Shown: piece by piece, positions 8,550 through 17,061 of the stretch
Numbering within the stretch: the first letter of the stretch is position 1
Layout: each line of letters begins with the position of its first letter
NCBI GenBank assembly: GCA_964565705.1
Contig: CAZMGD010000048.1
Location: 1-29,863 of the forward strand
Origin: CAZMGD01 sp964565705
Lineage (GTDB): Bacteria > Actinomycetota > Acidimicrobiia > Acidimicrobiales > Ilumatobacteraceae
DNA: 29,863 nt
Direction: 5' to 3'
Position numbers and translations under genes: made by a program
The notes under the pieces: generated by a model
The model's database searches: none
Told to the model about the DNA's origin: nothing
What the model saw: the letters and a program-made list of their open reading frames with translations, nothing else

Positions 8550-9319
8550 TACGACAGGACCGTGACGGTGAGCGCCGTGAGGGCGACGGCGGCGGGGACG
8601 GCTGCCGTGATCCACTCGCGGGTCGTCGCGTGATCCTCGTCGAGTCCGGGCATGGTGCCGGTGAAGCCGCGGGCGAGCATGGCGTGGTGGATTCGTTCGC
8701 CCCGCTCGTAGGAGCGGACGAACAACACCCCGACCGACGAAGCCACCGCTCCGGCTTGCCACAGCCATCGAGGATCGTGGCCGCGCGCCGTCATCGCCAT
8801 GCGCATGCGAGCGAGCTGATCGACGATCAGGTCGAGGTATCGGAACATGAACGCGATGATCGCCACGACGACGGGTGGGAATCGCAGCCGTCCGAGTCCG
8901 TGGAGGATGTCGGGCAACGGGGTGGTCGCAGCCACGATGATGCTGGCCAGCGCTCCGAGGCCTGCCTTGATCAGAATGTTCCACGTCGCCCAGAGCCCGG
9001 CGACCGACAGTTCGACACCGAACGCGTCGACCTGCTCGCCTCCGGCGATCAACGGCACCAGGAACGCGAACGCGACGAACGGCAGGATCCCCAGCAACCG
9101 GAGCAGCACCCACGCTGGCAGACGTGCCACCACGAAGACCGCTGCCAACGCGGCGGCGTCGACGGCGAACGCGGCGACGGCGTGCCGCGGCGTGAGTGCG
9201 ACACACACGACGAACACGAACAGCGCTGCCAGCTTCGCTTCGGGTGCGAGCCGATGTACCGGAGACACCCCAGAGATGTAGAGATGGCGATGGTGGACGG
9301 CGCCGTGTCGCCCGGACAT
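8549..9319 (-). CDS. cbiQ: Cobalt/nickel ECF transporter transmembrane protein CbiQ
   Basis: 256 aa, ATG overlapping the cbiM stop (TGATG). Begins with SGVSPVHRLAPEAKL, typical of CbiQ, followed by membrane helices. The two cytoplasmic coupling motifs are visible as TARGHDPRW (about 185) and LARGFTG (about 225). It bridges CbiM and CbiO. Confidence 0.93.
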   Translation of the reverse strand: MSGRHGAVHHRHLYISGVSPVHRLAPEAKLAALFVFVVCVALTPRHAVAAFAVDAAALAAVFVVARLPAWVLLRLLGILPFVAFAFLVPLIAGGEQVDAFGVELSVAGLWATWNILIKAGLGALASIIVAATTPLPDILHGLGRLRFPPVVVAIIAFMFRYLDLIVDQLARMRMAMTARGHDPRWLWQAGAVASSVGVLFVRSYERGERIHHAMLARGFTGTMPGLDEDHATTREWITAAVPAAVALTALTVTVLS

Positions 9320-10308
9320 CAGGTGGCCAGTCGTGTGCTCGCTCGCCGCGAGGCGCTGACGATGCCGTAGCCGACCAGCAGGGTGAGGGTGACACCCGCG
9401 AGCCCCGCGACGGCAAGGCTGAGGGTTTCGTTGTCGATCCCATCGGTCGCGTAATCGGCGAACATGCTGTCAGCCAACGCGTGTTCCTGGGCGCTGTCGA
9501 TGAAGCCCTCGTCTTCGGCAACACGCTCCAACCCGTCGGGATCGCTCGCCGCGAACTGACTCACGACCACGGCGAAGAACACCGCGACGAAGATCCCACC
9601 GATCACGAACGTACGCGCCGCGACACGTGGGCGATCGGCCAACTGATCCATTGTCAGGTCGCGTGCCCCCGTGACGAGATCCGGTCGGGTGGCCAGCACG
9701 GCGGCCACCACCAACGCGCTGATCACCCCTTCGCCGATACCGATCAGGACATGGACACCGACCATCGACGCGAAGACCGTGTCGAACGGAACGGGAGCGG
9801 ATGCGCCGAACAACCACTCGACCGAGAACGCCGTCGCGGCAAGCACGACCGACACACCCGACGCCAACGCGGTGGCGCCGATCACGCCCCCTGCGTTCGC
9901 GGGCAGGATCTTGCGGAACAGGAGGAACAACGCCCATCCGGCGAACGCCGGCACGATCGCCATGTTCAACACGTTGTACCCGAGCGCCGTCAGCCCGCCG
10001 TCGGCGAACAAGAGGGCCTGCACCAACACGACCACGCTCACCACGAGCGTTCCCACCCACGGGCCGAGCAGGATCGCTGCGAGTGTCCCGCCCAGCAGGT
10101 GTCCGGTGGTGCCCGAGGCGACCGGAAAGTTGAACATCTGAGCGGCGAAGATGAATGCCGCGGCGATGCCAGCCAACGGCACCTGTCGATCGTCCAACTC
10201 TGTCGACGCCTTGCGAATCGCGATCCCCACGATCACGAGACTGAACACGGCGGTCACCACTGCCACGGCGGGCTCCAAGAACCCGTCCGGGGCGTGCATT
10301 GCGATCAT
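9319..10308 (-). CDS. cbiM: Cobalt/nickel-binding substrate component CbiM fused to a PDGLE/CbiN-like domain
   Basis: 329 aa. Residues 4-205 are CbiM: MHAPDGFLEP at the N-terminus, then GTTGHLLGG, where the His is a known metal ligand in NikM/CbiM. Residues about 215-329 add a membrane helix, the PDGLERV box and a final helix, i.e. the CbiN-like PDGLE domain fused in one chain. I take ATG 10308 because AGGAGG lies six bases upstream; however, family members start at MH, which corresponds to ATG 10299, and the free N-terminus coordinates the metal. First gene of the operon, divergent from a Fur-family gene with a dyad between. Confidence 0.92.
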   Translation of the reverse strand: MIAMHAPDGFLEPAVAVVTAVFSLVIVGIAIRKASTELDDRQVPLAGIAAAFIFAAQMFNFPVASGTTGHLLGGTLAAILLGPWVGTLVVSVVVLVQALLFADGGLTALGYNVLNMAIVPAFAGWALFLLFRKILPANAGGVIGATALASGVSVVLAATAFSVEWLFGASAPVPFDTVFASMVGVHVLIGIGEGVISALVVAAVLATRPDLVTGARDLTMDQLADRPRVAARTFVIGGIFVAVFFAVVVSQFAASDPDGLERVAEDEGFIDSAQEHALADSMFADYATDGIDNETLSLAVAGLAGVTLTLLVGYGIVSASRRASTRLAT

Positions 10309-10362
10309 CGGGAGCCTCCTCGGCTGGTGGTAGCGGTGCGGGGATGGTACGGCGTCGACTGC

Positions 10363-10384
10363 GTTGCTGCAAATGAATCGCAAC
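10363..10384. promoter_or_regulatory. Dyad operator candidate for the Fur-family regulator
   Basis: GTTGC at 10363-10367 is mirrored by GCAAC at 10380-10384. An inner 7-1-7 arrangement at 10368-10382 (TGCAAAT, G, AATCGCA) matches in 5 of 7 positions. Fur-family boxes, including the TTGC...GCAA type described for actinobacterial Nur, have this form. It lies between the divergent cbiM and fur-type genes, so it could control both. Confidence 0.5.
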
Positions 10385-10429
10385 AGATGACGACGCGTCG
10401 ACGGTGAGTCGTACGCGTACGCTGAGACG

Positions 10430-10852
10430 GTGGACTTCGCAGGGGCACTCCGAAACGGTGGCTGCCGCCTCACCAAGCCGCGACAAGTGGTCTGGGACGT
10501 GCTCAGCTCGACCGATGGACACCTCAACGCGTACGAGATCGCCGACCGTGTCCGACTCGTCGACCCTGGCATCAATCTGTCGTCCGTGTACCGGACCCTT
10601 GCGACGTTCTCCGAGCTGGATCTCGTTCGCGAATCACATCTCGACCACGATTCGTCGACCTGGGAGATCGCTCACGAGGACCAGGTCATCCACCTTCGAT
10701 GCCAGACATGCGGCAACGTGCGCCACTACGACGCCGCCGTGATCGAAACCCTCCGCAAGCAGCTAAGCACCCGGGCCGGCTTCGACGCCTTGAACATCGA
10801 CGTCCGAGTCGAGGGCACCTGCGACACCTGCAGCGATCGCGCTCCTACCTGA
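10430..10852 (+). CDS. Fur-family metal-responsive repressor
   Basis: 140 aa, GTG start. The winged helix is clear: RLTKPRQVVWDVL, then HLNAYEIADRV and the recognition helix INLSSVYRTLATFSEL. The dimerisation part holds HLDHDSSTWEIAHEDQVIH, with several His/Asp/Glu for metal sensing, and two CxxC pairs (CQTC and CDTC) forming the structural zinc site of Fur/Zur/Nur proteins. The divergent cbiMNQO suggests it senses Co, Ni or Zn; the sequence does not decide which. It ends 45 bases from the convergent sigma gene. Confidence 0.9.
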   Translation: MDFAGALRNGGCRLTKPRQVVWDVLSSTDGHLNAYEIADRVRLVDPGINLSSVYRTLATFSELDLVRESHLDHDSSTWEIAHEDQVIHLRCQTCGNVRHYDAAVIETLRKQLSTRAGFDALNIDVRVEGTCDTCSDRAPT

Positions 10853-10897
10853 GCCCGGCCACCGAGCCGGCAGAGCTGACGCAGTCGTCAGGATCGA

Positions 10898-11419
10898 CTA
10901 AGCGCTGGCTCGGCGATGGGCGACCAACAGATCGCCGCGGGCCCTCGAGACGCGTGACCGAATCGTTCCGACGGGGCAGCCGACCACATCGGCGGCTTCT
11001 TCGTAGCTCAGCCCGACGAGCTGGGTCAGCACGAACGCTTCGCGGCGATCGGGGTCCAGGGTTTCGAGCAGGTCGGGCGTGATCTCGTGGGGGTTCTCGT
11101 GCCACGCCGGTGTGTAGCGAGACAGCTTGTCGATGAGTCGACGTTGCCGTTGCCGGCGCCGGACATGATCCGCGCACACTCGGCGGGCGATCGACAGCAT
11201 CCAGACCTGCACCGTCGCTTCGCCCCGGTAGGTGGGGAGCGACTTCAACGCCCGGAGATAGGTCTCCTGGACGAGGTCGTCCTCTTCGCCCGGCGAGCCG
11301 AGAACGCAGCAGAGTCGGTACACCCGATCCTGCGTGAGCCGCACGAGTTCTGCCACGGCGACGTTGTCACCCTCCACGGCTGCGTCGAGCAGCGGCTTCA
11401 GCGGATCGGCGTCGGGCAC
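10898..11419 (-). CDS. ECF sigma factor (SigC-like role inferred)
   Basis: 173 aa, GTG start. Region 2 is shown by DDLVQETYLRALKSLP and WMLSIARRVCADHVRRRQRQ; region 4 by DPDRREAFVLTQLVGLSYEEAADVVGCP followed by GTIRSRVSRARGDL. It is divergent from a ZAS anti-sigma gene and the copper genes. Six nearby promoters carry GGGAAC-N17/18-CGAC, which I infer is its recognition sequence. From memory, similar elements are reported for sigma-C of Corynebacterium, linked to cytochrome aa3 deficiency, and M. tuberculosis SigC is linked to copper acquisition; this is an analogy. I found no such element before this gene itself. Confidence 0.93.
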   Translation of the reverse strand: MPDADPLKPLLDAAVEGDNVAVAELVRLTQDRVYRLCCVLGSPGEEDDLVQETYLRALKSLPTYRGEATVQVWMLSIARRVCADHVRRRQRQRRLIDKLSRYTPAWHENPHEITPDLLETLDPDRREAFVLTQLVGLSYEEAADVVGCPVGTIRSRVSRARGDLLVAHRRASA

Positions 11420-11480
11420 GGTTCTTCAGCATGGTGCGGGCCTCCACGATTTCCAACCGGCAGGCATGGTCCGGAATGTC

Positions 11481-11508
11481 GGGAACTAACTCGGCGGGTC
11501 GCAACGAC
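11481..11508 (+). promoter_or_regulatory. ECF promoter 1 (anti-sigma/SCO1 operon), GGGAAC-N18-CGAC
   Basis: GGGAAC at 11481-11486 and CGAC at 11505-11508, spacer 18 (the other five have 17). The anti-sigma GTG begins eight bases after CGAC, so its mRNA is probably leaderless or nearly so. Confidence 0.65.
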
Positions 11509-11516
11509 AACATCTC

Positions 11517-12167
11517 GTGAACTGCGAACCGTGGCGCGAAGCAATCTCGGCGCGAGCTGATGGCGAGTCGACCGGAATCGAGCCGCGGCTGCTCGAGGCC
11601 CACCTGTCCCGCTGCGCCGACTGCCGGGCGTTCGAAGCAGCGGTCGATACGTCACGAGTGGTGACCTTCGGGCCGGCGGCGCCACCGCCGGACTTCGCGA
11701 AGCGGGTGACCAAGTTGGCGGCGATGGCCGATCGGGCGTCGCGGTGGAGCATCGCTCGCGTCGTACTCGCGGTCGTCGCCATGGAGATCATCGCGTTGTC
11801 GGTGCCGTCGTTGATCTTCGGCGACGATCAAGGCGCTGCCGACCATTCTGCTCGTCATCTGGCGGCATTCACTGTCGCCTACGGGGCCGGGCTGTTGGTC
11901 GTTGTCGTTCGTCCGGCGCGAGCGCGTGCGATGTTGATGGTGTCGCTCGTTCTCGCGGGCGCCCTCGTGATCACGGCGGCGATCGATCTGTTGAACGGCG
12001 ACATCCCGCTGCTGGGCGAGGCACAGCACATCCCGGAGCTGATCAGCGTCGTGTTGATCTGGCTGATGACCGTTCCGTCGCCGCGACCATTCGCCCACCT
12101 TCGGCGTCGCACCGGATTCGAGGACACCGACATTCGACTCGTCGTGCCCGAACGCGATGCTGGTTGA
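11517..12167 (+). CDS. Membrane zinc-finger anti-sigma factor (ZAS type)
   Basis: 216 aa, GTG start placed at the probable transcription start of the ECF promoter. The N-terminal cytoplasmic domain has the ZAS ligand set Cys3, His29, Cys33, Cys36 (HLSRCADC). From about residue 80 there are four hydrophobic segments (near 80-100, 120-135, 140-160 and 175-190), so it is a polytopic membrane anti-sigma rather than the single-helix type. It should hold the divergently encoded sigma factor until a metal or redox signal arrives. SCO1 follows almost immediately. Confidence 0.87.
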   Translation: MNCEPWREAISARADGESTGIEPRLLEAHLSRCADCRAFEAAVDTSRVVTFGPAAPPPDFAKRVTKLAAMADRASRWSIARVVLAVVAMEIIALSVPSLIFGDDQGAADHSARHLAAFTVAYGAGLLVVVVRPARARAMLMVSLVLAGALVITAAIDLLNGDIPLLGEAQHIPELISVVLIWLMTVPSPRPFAHLRRRTGFEDTDIRLVVPERDAG

Positions 12168-12171
12168 CGCG

Positions 12172-12795
12172 ATGAGATTCAGGCGTTTGCCCGGCGGTCG
12201 CTTCGGCGCGTCGGTCCTCGTCGCCGCCGGGCTCGTGCTCGGTGCGTGCGGTGGGGATTCGAGCGGCACTCAAGAGCTCGTCGGTTACACGCTGGAGCCG
12301 GCGCCTCAGGTCGGCGATCTCGGGCTCCCCGACACCACCCGCGACGGGGAGACGCTCGCCTTGCGGGCCGAACCGGACGGTCTGCTCCTGGTGTTCTTCG
12401 GCTTCACGAATTGTCCGGACGTCTGTCCGTTGACGATGGCCAACATCGAGCGGACGCTCACAGACATCGGCGACGGCGACGAGTCCGTGGACGTCGCCAT
12501 GGTCACCGTCGATCCGACACGTGACACGCCGGAGATCCTGACCGACTACGTCCGATCGTTCGTCCCCGACGGACACGGTTTGCGCACCACCGACGATGCC
12601 GAACTGCTCACGGTTGCGCAGCGCTTCGGTGCCTCGTACGTCCTGACACCAACCGACGACGGAGGCGTCGACGTGGTTCACACCGGGTCGGTGTTCGTCG
12701 TCGACGACGCGGGCGAGGTCGTGCTCGTGTGGACGTTCGGAACATCGGCCACCGATATGACCGCCGACCTCTCCGAGTTGATCGATCGAGCGTGA
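12172..12795 (+). CDS. SCO1/SenC/PrrC copper chaperone lipoprotein
   Basis: 207 aa from ATG 12172, which gives a compact lipoprotein signal (MRFRRLPGG... LVLGAC, lipid Cys26); ATG 12157 is in frame and would add MLVDA. The thioredoxin-fold SCO domain has the copper ligands CPDVC (Cys81, Cys85) and His170 in VVHTGSVFVVD, plus VTVDPTRDTPE, characteristic of SCO proteins. SCO1 inserts copper into the CuA site of cytochrome c oxidase or acts as a thiol reductase. It is tightly linked to the anti-sigma gene and the cupredoxin. Confidence 0.93.
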   Translation: MRFRRLPGGRFGASVLVAAGLVLGACGGDSSGTQELVGYTLEPAPQVGDLGLPDTTRDGETLALRAEPDGLLLVFFGFTNCPDVCPLTMANIERTLTDIGDGDESVDVAMVTVDPTRDTPEILTDYVRSFVPDGHGLRTTDDAELLTVAQRFGASYVLTPTDDGGVDVVHTGSVFVVDDAGEVVLVWTFGTSATDMTADLSELIDRA

Positions 12796-13193
12796 GCCGG
12801 ATGCGACCCGCCGCCCGGATCGGGGTCGTTCTCGCCACGCTCGTCGTGGTGACCGTCGGTATCGCGGCATGGTCACGCACCGATTCCCGGGAGCCTGGGG
12901 TTCAGATGGTGAGCGTTGGTGACGTCGAGGCAACGCACACGTACCTCATCCCACTCGGCACCGGCGACCGCGTCGCCGAGGGCCTGCCGGTCGACGTGCT
13001 GCCCGACCGCTTGATCGCTCATGTCGGCGACGTGCTGCGCATCACCAACGACGACGATCGGGGACACCTCATCGGTCCGTTCTTCGTCGGGGCCGGTCAG
13101 ACCCTCACCCAACGGTTCGACTCCGTCGGGCAGCTGGTGGGCGTGTGCGCGATCCACGCCGACGGACGCTTCGAACTCGAGGTGCTTCCATAA
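12792..13193 (+). CDS. Small membrane-tethered or secreted cupredoxin
   Basis: 133 aa if started at GTG 12792, which overlaps the SCO1 stop (GTGA); ATG 12801 is the alternative. One N-terminal hydrophobic helix (about 7-24) serves as anchor or signal. The rest is a cupredoxin: strand GDVLRITNDD, His92 in RGHLIGPF, then GVCAIHADGRFELEV with Cys119 and His122. The usual axial Met after C-x2-H is absent; Phe127 stands about there. It may pass copper to or from SCO1, or carry a modified type 1 or red copper site. Confidence 0.75.
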   Translation: MSRMRPAARIGVVLATLVVVTVGIAAWSRTDSREPGVQMVSVGDVEATHTYLIPLGTGDRVAEGLPVDVLPDRLIAHVGDVLRITNDDDRGHLIGPFFVGAGQTLTQRFDSVGQLVGVCAIHADGRFELEVLP

Positions 13194-13229
13194 TCGCGAT
13201 CGCCTGCACGGTTGCTGCTTCGAGAATCC

Positions 13230-13256
13230 GGGAACTCACTGCGCCCACGCAACGAC
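13230..13256 (+). promoter_or_regulatory. ECF promoter 2 (double ABC operon), GGGAAC-N17-CGAC
   Basis: GGGAAC at 13230-13235, 17-base spacer, CGAC at 13253-13256. The binding-protein ATG is at 13348, so the leader is about 85 bases. The rest of 13194-13347 shows no gene and no cobalamin riboswitch motifs. Confidence 0.75.
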
Positions 13257-13347
13257 TGGGTGCCCGACGCGGCGCCGACGGTGTCGCGATAGCGAGCGGA
13301 TCAGCGTGAACCGCCTCCACCACGTCATCTCGACGAAAGGCACATTC

Positions 13348-15198
13348 ATGAATCAACGTTCCAGCGGACCTCGACGTCCTGCACTGGCCAGGGCAATGAC
13401 GGCCGTCGTCGTCACCGGTCTCGTCCTCGCCGCATGCGGCAGCGACGACGATGCGACAGAGGACACGTCTGCCGCCCCGATGACCGAGGCTCCGGCAGCG
13501 TCGTCTCCTGCCGACTCTGCGCCGGCCGAAGCGGCCGACGGTCCGGTCGTGGTCGCCTCGACGAGCTGGGTCGCCGCGATCGCCGAACTGGCCGGTGCTG
13601 ACGACGTCACGTTCATCGCGCCGAACAGCGTGCAACACCCGCCCGATTACGAGCCCACGGCGTCGGACCTTGCCGCTGTGTCCGACGCCGACTTCGTGGT
13701 CGTCGCCGGCTTCGAAGGGTTCGCCGAACAGCTCACCGAAGCCTCCGGTTCGGGGGCCGAGGTCGTCAACGTGATGCCGAGTTACGACCCAACAACGCTG
13801 CGTGCCGAGGTCGACAAGCTCGCCGCTCTGTGGGGAACCGAGGATGAGGCCGCCGACAACCTGGCCGCATACGACGCCGGGTACGAGCAGGCGTCGTCGG
13901 ACCTGCAAGCCGTCACCGGCGAATCCGACGACGTCGTCGTCGCCCAGGCGTTTGCCGTCGAGTGGGCCGCACTCGCCGGGTTGGACGTCGCTGGCACCTA
14001 CGGACCGGCACCGGCCACCGCGACCGAGATCGCCGACCTCGCCGACCTGGATCCGACGCTGGTCTTCGACAACGTCCACATGGGCGGTGGCGCCGAGATC
14101 GCTGACGCGTCCGGCGCGACCCTCGTGGCGCTCGCCAATTTCCCCGGAGACGATCTCGACCTACTGGCAGTGGTCGACGCCAACGCCGCACTGATCGCCG
14201 ACGCGGTCGGTGCGACCATTGACGCTCCGGATGCAGAACCGACGGCCACGGTGTACCCGTTGACGATCACCAACTGCGGTCGCGAGGTCACGTTCGAGCA
14301 GGCACCCGAGCGAGTGTTGATCCTGAACGGCACCTCGGTTGCCGAGGTCGAAAGCTTTCTGGTGCTCGGCATCGAGGACAGCATCCTCGCCAACAGCCAG
14401 TCCTACGGCGTCTCCGACGTCGAGGGGATCGTCGACCAGATTGCCGCACTGCCCGACGGCGGGATGTCACTGAACGAGAACTTCGAGGTGCCGAAGGAAG
14501 AGGTGCTCGCCCTCGAGCCCGACCTGGTCATCTCGACCTGGGCGGGCGGATTCTCCGAGGCGATGGGTTCGGCCACACGCGACCAACTCGCCGAGGTGGG
14601 CATCAACACCTACGTCACACCGGTGAACTGCGCCTACGGCGACGAGAACGCATCGGCCGAGGACATCGCGATCAACGAGAGCCAGACCTACGAGTCCTCG
14701 TTCCAGCTGCTTCGTGAGCTCGGGGTGATCTTCGACGTGCAGGACACGGCCGAAGAAGTGATCGCCGACGCCGAGGCCCGGATCGCCGAGGCATCACAGC
14801 CGGCGGGTGACGATCCGGTGAACGTGCTCGTTGCCTACCCCGGTATGGCGATGATGAGCGCCGACGGAGTCCCCGCGGTGTTCGGCGGGCCCTTCGCCGA
14901 CAGCATCATCGAGGCTGCCGGTGGTGTGAACTCGTTTGCCGGCCTGCCTGACTTCGCGGCGTCGTCGTCGATCAACGCCGAAGCGCTCGCTGCCGCCGAC
15001 GTCGATGTGCTGGTGATCGGCCTGTTCATGGCCGACGAGGACGCCGAGGCGTACGCTGAGCAGATCTTCGCCCAGTACCCGCAGTGGAACGCAGCGCAGA
15101 CCAACACCTGGACGACGGTCGCCGAGAGCTTCTACCTCGGCCCGTTCAACGCGGTCGCGATCGAGAAGATCGGCGATGCGATCGCCGGCCTCGGCTGA
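13348..15198 (+). CDS. Two-headed metal/chelate-binding lipoprotein (ZnuA-like plus BtuF/FepB-like)
   Basis: 616 aa, ATG with GAAAGG eight bases upstream. Lipoprotein signal with lipobox LAAC (Cys30), then an acidic Ala/Glu/Pro linker. Residues about 65-295 resemble cluster A-I metal-binding proteins (ZnuA/TroA/MntC): VVASTSWVAAIAEL, YEPTASDLAAVSDADFVV, TATEIADLADLDPTLVF. Residues about 303-616 resemble the SBP family of BtuF/FepB: ITNCGREVTFEQAPERVLIL, PDLVISTWAG, FGGPFADSIIEAAGG. The operon then encodes one FecCD-type and one Znu-type transporter, so each head has a plausible partner. Canonical ZnuA His ligands look displaced (His97, Gln200, His244 region). Copper ions or a copper/corrinoid chelate are candidate ligands. 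Confidence 0.87.
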   Translation: MNQRSSGPRRPALARAMTAVVVTGLVLAACGSDDDATEDTSAAPMTEAPAASSPADSAPAEAADGPVVVASTSWVAAIAELAGADDVTFIAPNSVQHPPDYEPTASDLAAVSDADFVVVAGFEGFAEQLTEASGSGAEVVNVMPSYDPTTLRAEVDKLAALWGTEDEAADNLAAYDAGYEQASSDLQAVTGESDDVVVAQAFAVEWAALAGLDVAGTYGPAPATATEIADLADLDPTLVFDNVHMGGGAEIADASGATLVALANFPGDDLDLLAVVDANAALIADAVGATIDAPDAEPTATVYPLTITNCGREVTFEQAPERVLILNGTSVAEVESFLVLGIEDSILANSQSYGVSDVEGIVDQIAALPDGGMSLNENFEVPKEEVLALEPDLVISTWAGGFSEAMGSATRDQLAEVGINTYVTPVNCAYGDENASAEDIAINESQTYESSFQLLRELGVIFDVQDTAEEVIADAEARIAEASQPAGDDPVNVLVAYPGMAMMSADGVPAVFGGPFADSIIEAAGGVNSFAGLPDFAASSSINAEALAAADVDVLVIGLFMADEDAEAYAEQIFAQYPQWNAAQTNTWTTVAESFYLGPFNAVAIEKIGDAIAGLG

Positions 15199-16254
15199 CA
15201 TCGCCGACGTCACAGAACGCGACAGCCCCCACCTCGTCGGAGGTGGGGGCTATGTCGTGTTGCTCGTCGGTCTGACCATTGCGCTGGTCGTGTCGATGGC
15301 GGTGGGCATCTCCATCGGCACCGTGACGTTGCCGTTGGGTGATGTGTGGGCCGTGGTCGGTGGTCATCTCGGGCTGTCGGCCGCTGAGCCGAGCGTCGTG
15401 CTCGATCAGATCGTCTGGGAGATCCGCACGCCGAGGGTGTTGCTCGCGGCGATCGTCGGCGCCGGCCTGAGCGTCGCCGGCGCCACCCTGCAGGTACTGG
15501 CACGCAACGGGCTGGCAGACCCCTACGTGCTCGGCGTGAGTTCGGGCGCCTCGCTCGGTGCCGTCCTCGCCTTGGCGTACGGGTCCGCAGCGGTCGGTGG
15601 GCTCGGTGCAAGCAGCGCGGCGTTCGTCGCGGCGCTCGTGACGCTGGTCGTCGTGTTCGTCCTCGCCCAGAAATCGGGCCGGGTCGGCCCGACGCGGCTC
15701 GTGCTGGCGGGGGTGGCGGTGAGCTACATCGCCACCGCAGGCACCAGCTTCGTGCAGCTGTACACCAACCCTGCGGAGCTGCGCGGGCTCATGTTCTGGC
15801 TGCTCGGCTCGTTCGCCTCCGCATCGTGGGACGACCTCGGCGTCCCGACCGTGGTGATCATCGCCTCGACGCTCTGGCTGATCATGCGGGGCCGGTCGCT
15901 CAACATCATGGCCGCCGGCGACGACACCGCCGCCGCGCTCGGGATCGACGTCAACAGGTTCCGGATCGAGCTGCTCGTCATCTCCGCGCTGCTGACCGCT
16001 GCCGCCGTCAGTGTCGCGGGCGGCATCGGCTTCGTCGGACTCATGGTCCCCCACGCGGTGCGCTTCGTCGTCGGGCCCGACCACCGTCGACTCCTGCCGG
16101 TGGCGATGCTCGCCGGTGCCACGTTCATGGTGCTCGTCGACCTGTTGTCCCGCACGGTCGACCGGCCCAACGAGCTGCCGGTCGGGATCTTCACCGCGGC
16201 GATCGGAGCACCGTTCTTCCTGGTCCTGCTCCGTCGAGCGAACAGCGGCGCCCG

Positions 16255-16258
<4 letters not shown>
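15176..16258 (+). CDS. FecCD/BtuC-family ABC permease
   Basis: 360 aa from ATG 15176, overlapping the binding-protein end by 23 bases. The first 26 residues are hydrophilic and partly encoded by the hairpin, so GTG 15257 (about 333 aa, just before helix 1) is a credible alternative. About ten membrane helices are present. Landmarks of the FecCD family are LPLGDVW, RTPRVLLAAIVGAGLSVAGATLQ, NGLADPYVLGVSSGASLGA, LLGSF, and the coupling region IGFVGLMVPHAVRFVVGPDHR. Family members import siderophores, heme or cobalamin. The partner is the second head of the binding lipoprotein and the ATPase that follows. Confidence 0.92.
15224..15251 (+). terminator. 12-bp stem hairpin between binding-protein and permease
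   Basis: AGCCCCCACCTC (15224-15235), loop GTCG, GAGGTGGGGGCT (15240-15251): a perfect 12-bp stem with a tetraloop, 25 bases after the binding-protein stop. No T-tract follows. It probably acts as an attenuator or RNA-stabilising hairpin that keeps the binding protein in excess over its permease. It overlaps the longest reading of the permease gene. Confidence 0.65.

Positions 16259-17057
<799 letters not shown>

Positions 17058-17061
<4 letters not shown>

Noticed and set aside
10853..10897. Short inverted repeats between the Fur-family and sigma genes as a terminator
   Set aside because: Two 5-bp stems (CCGGC/GCCGG and CTGAC/GTCAG) without T-runs; too weak to annotate as a terminator.
13194..13347. 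Possible cobalamin riboswitch before the BtuF/FecCD operon
   Set aside because: None of the conserved core or B12-box segments seen at 311-376 is present.
13833..13857. GGGAAC followed by CGAC inside the binding-lipoprotein gene
   Set aside because: Spacer is 15, the site is coding, and no gene starts downstream.
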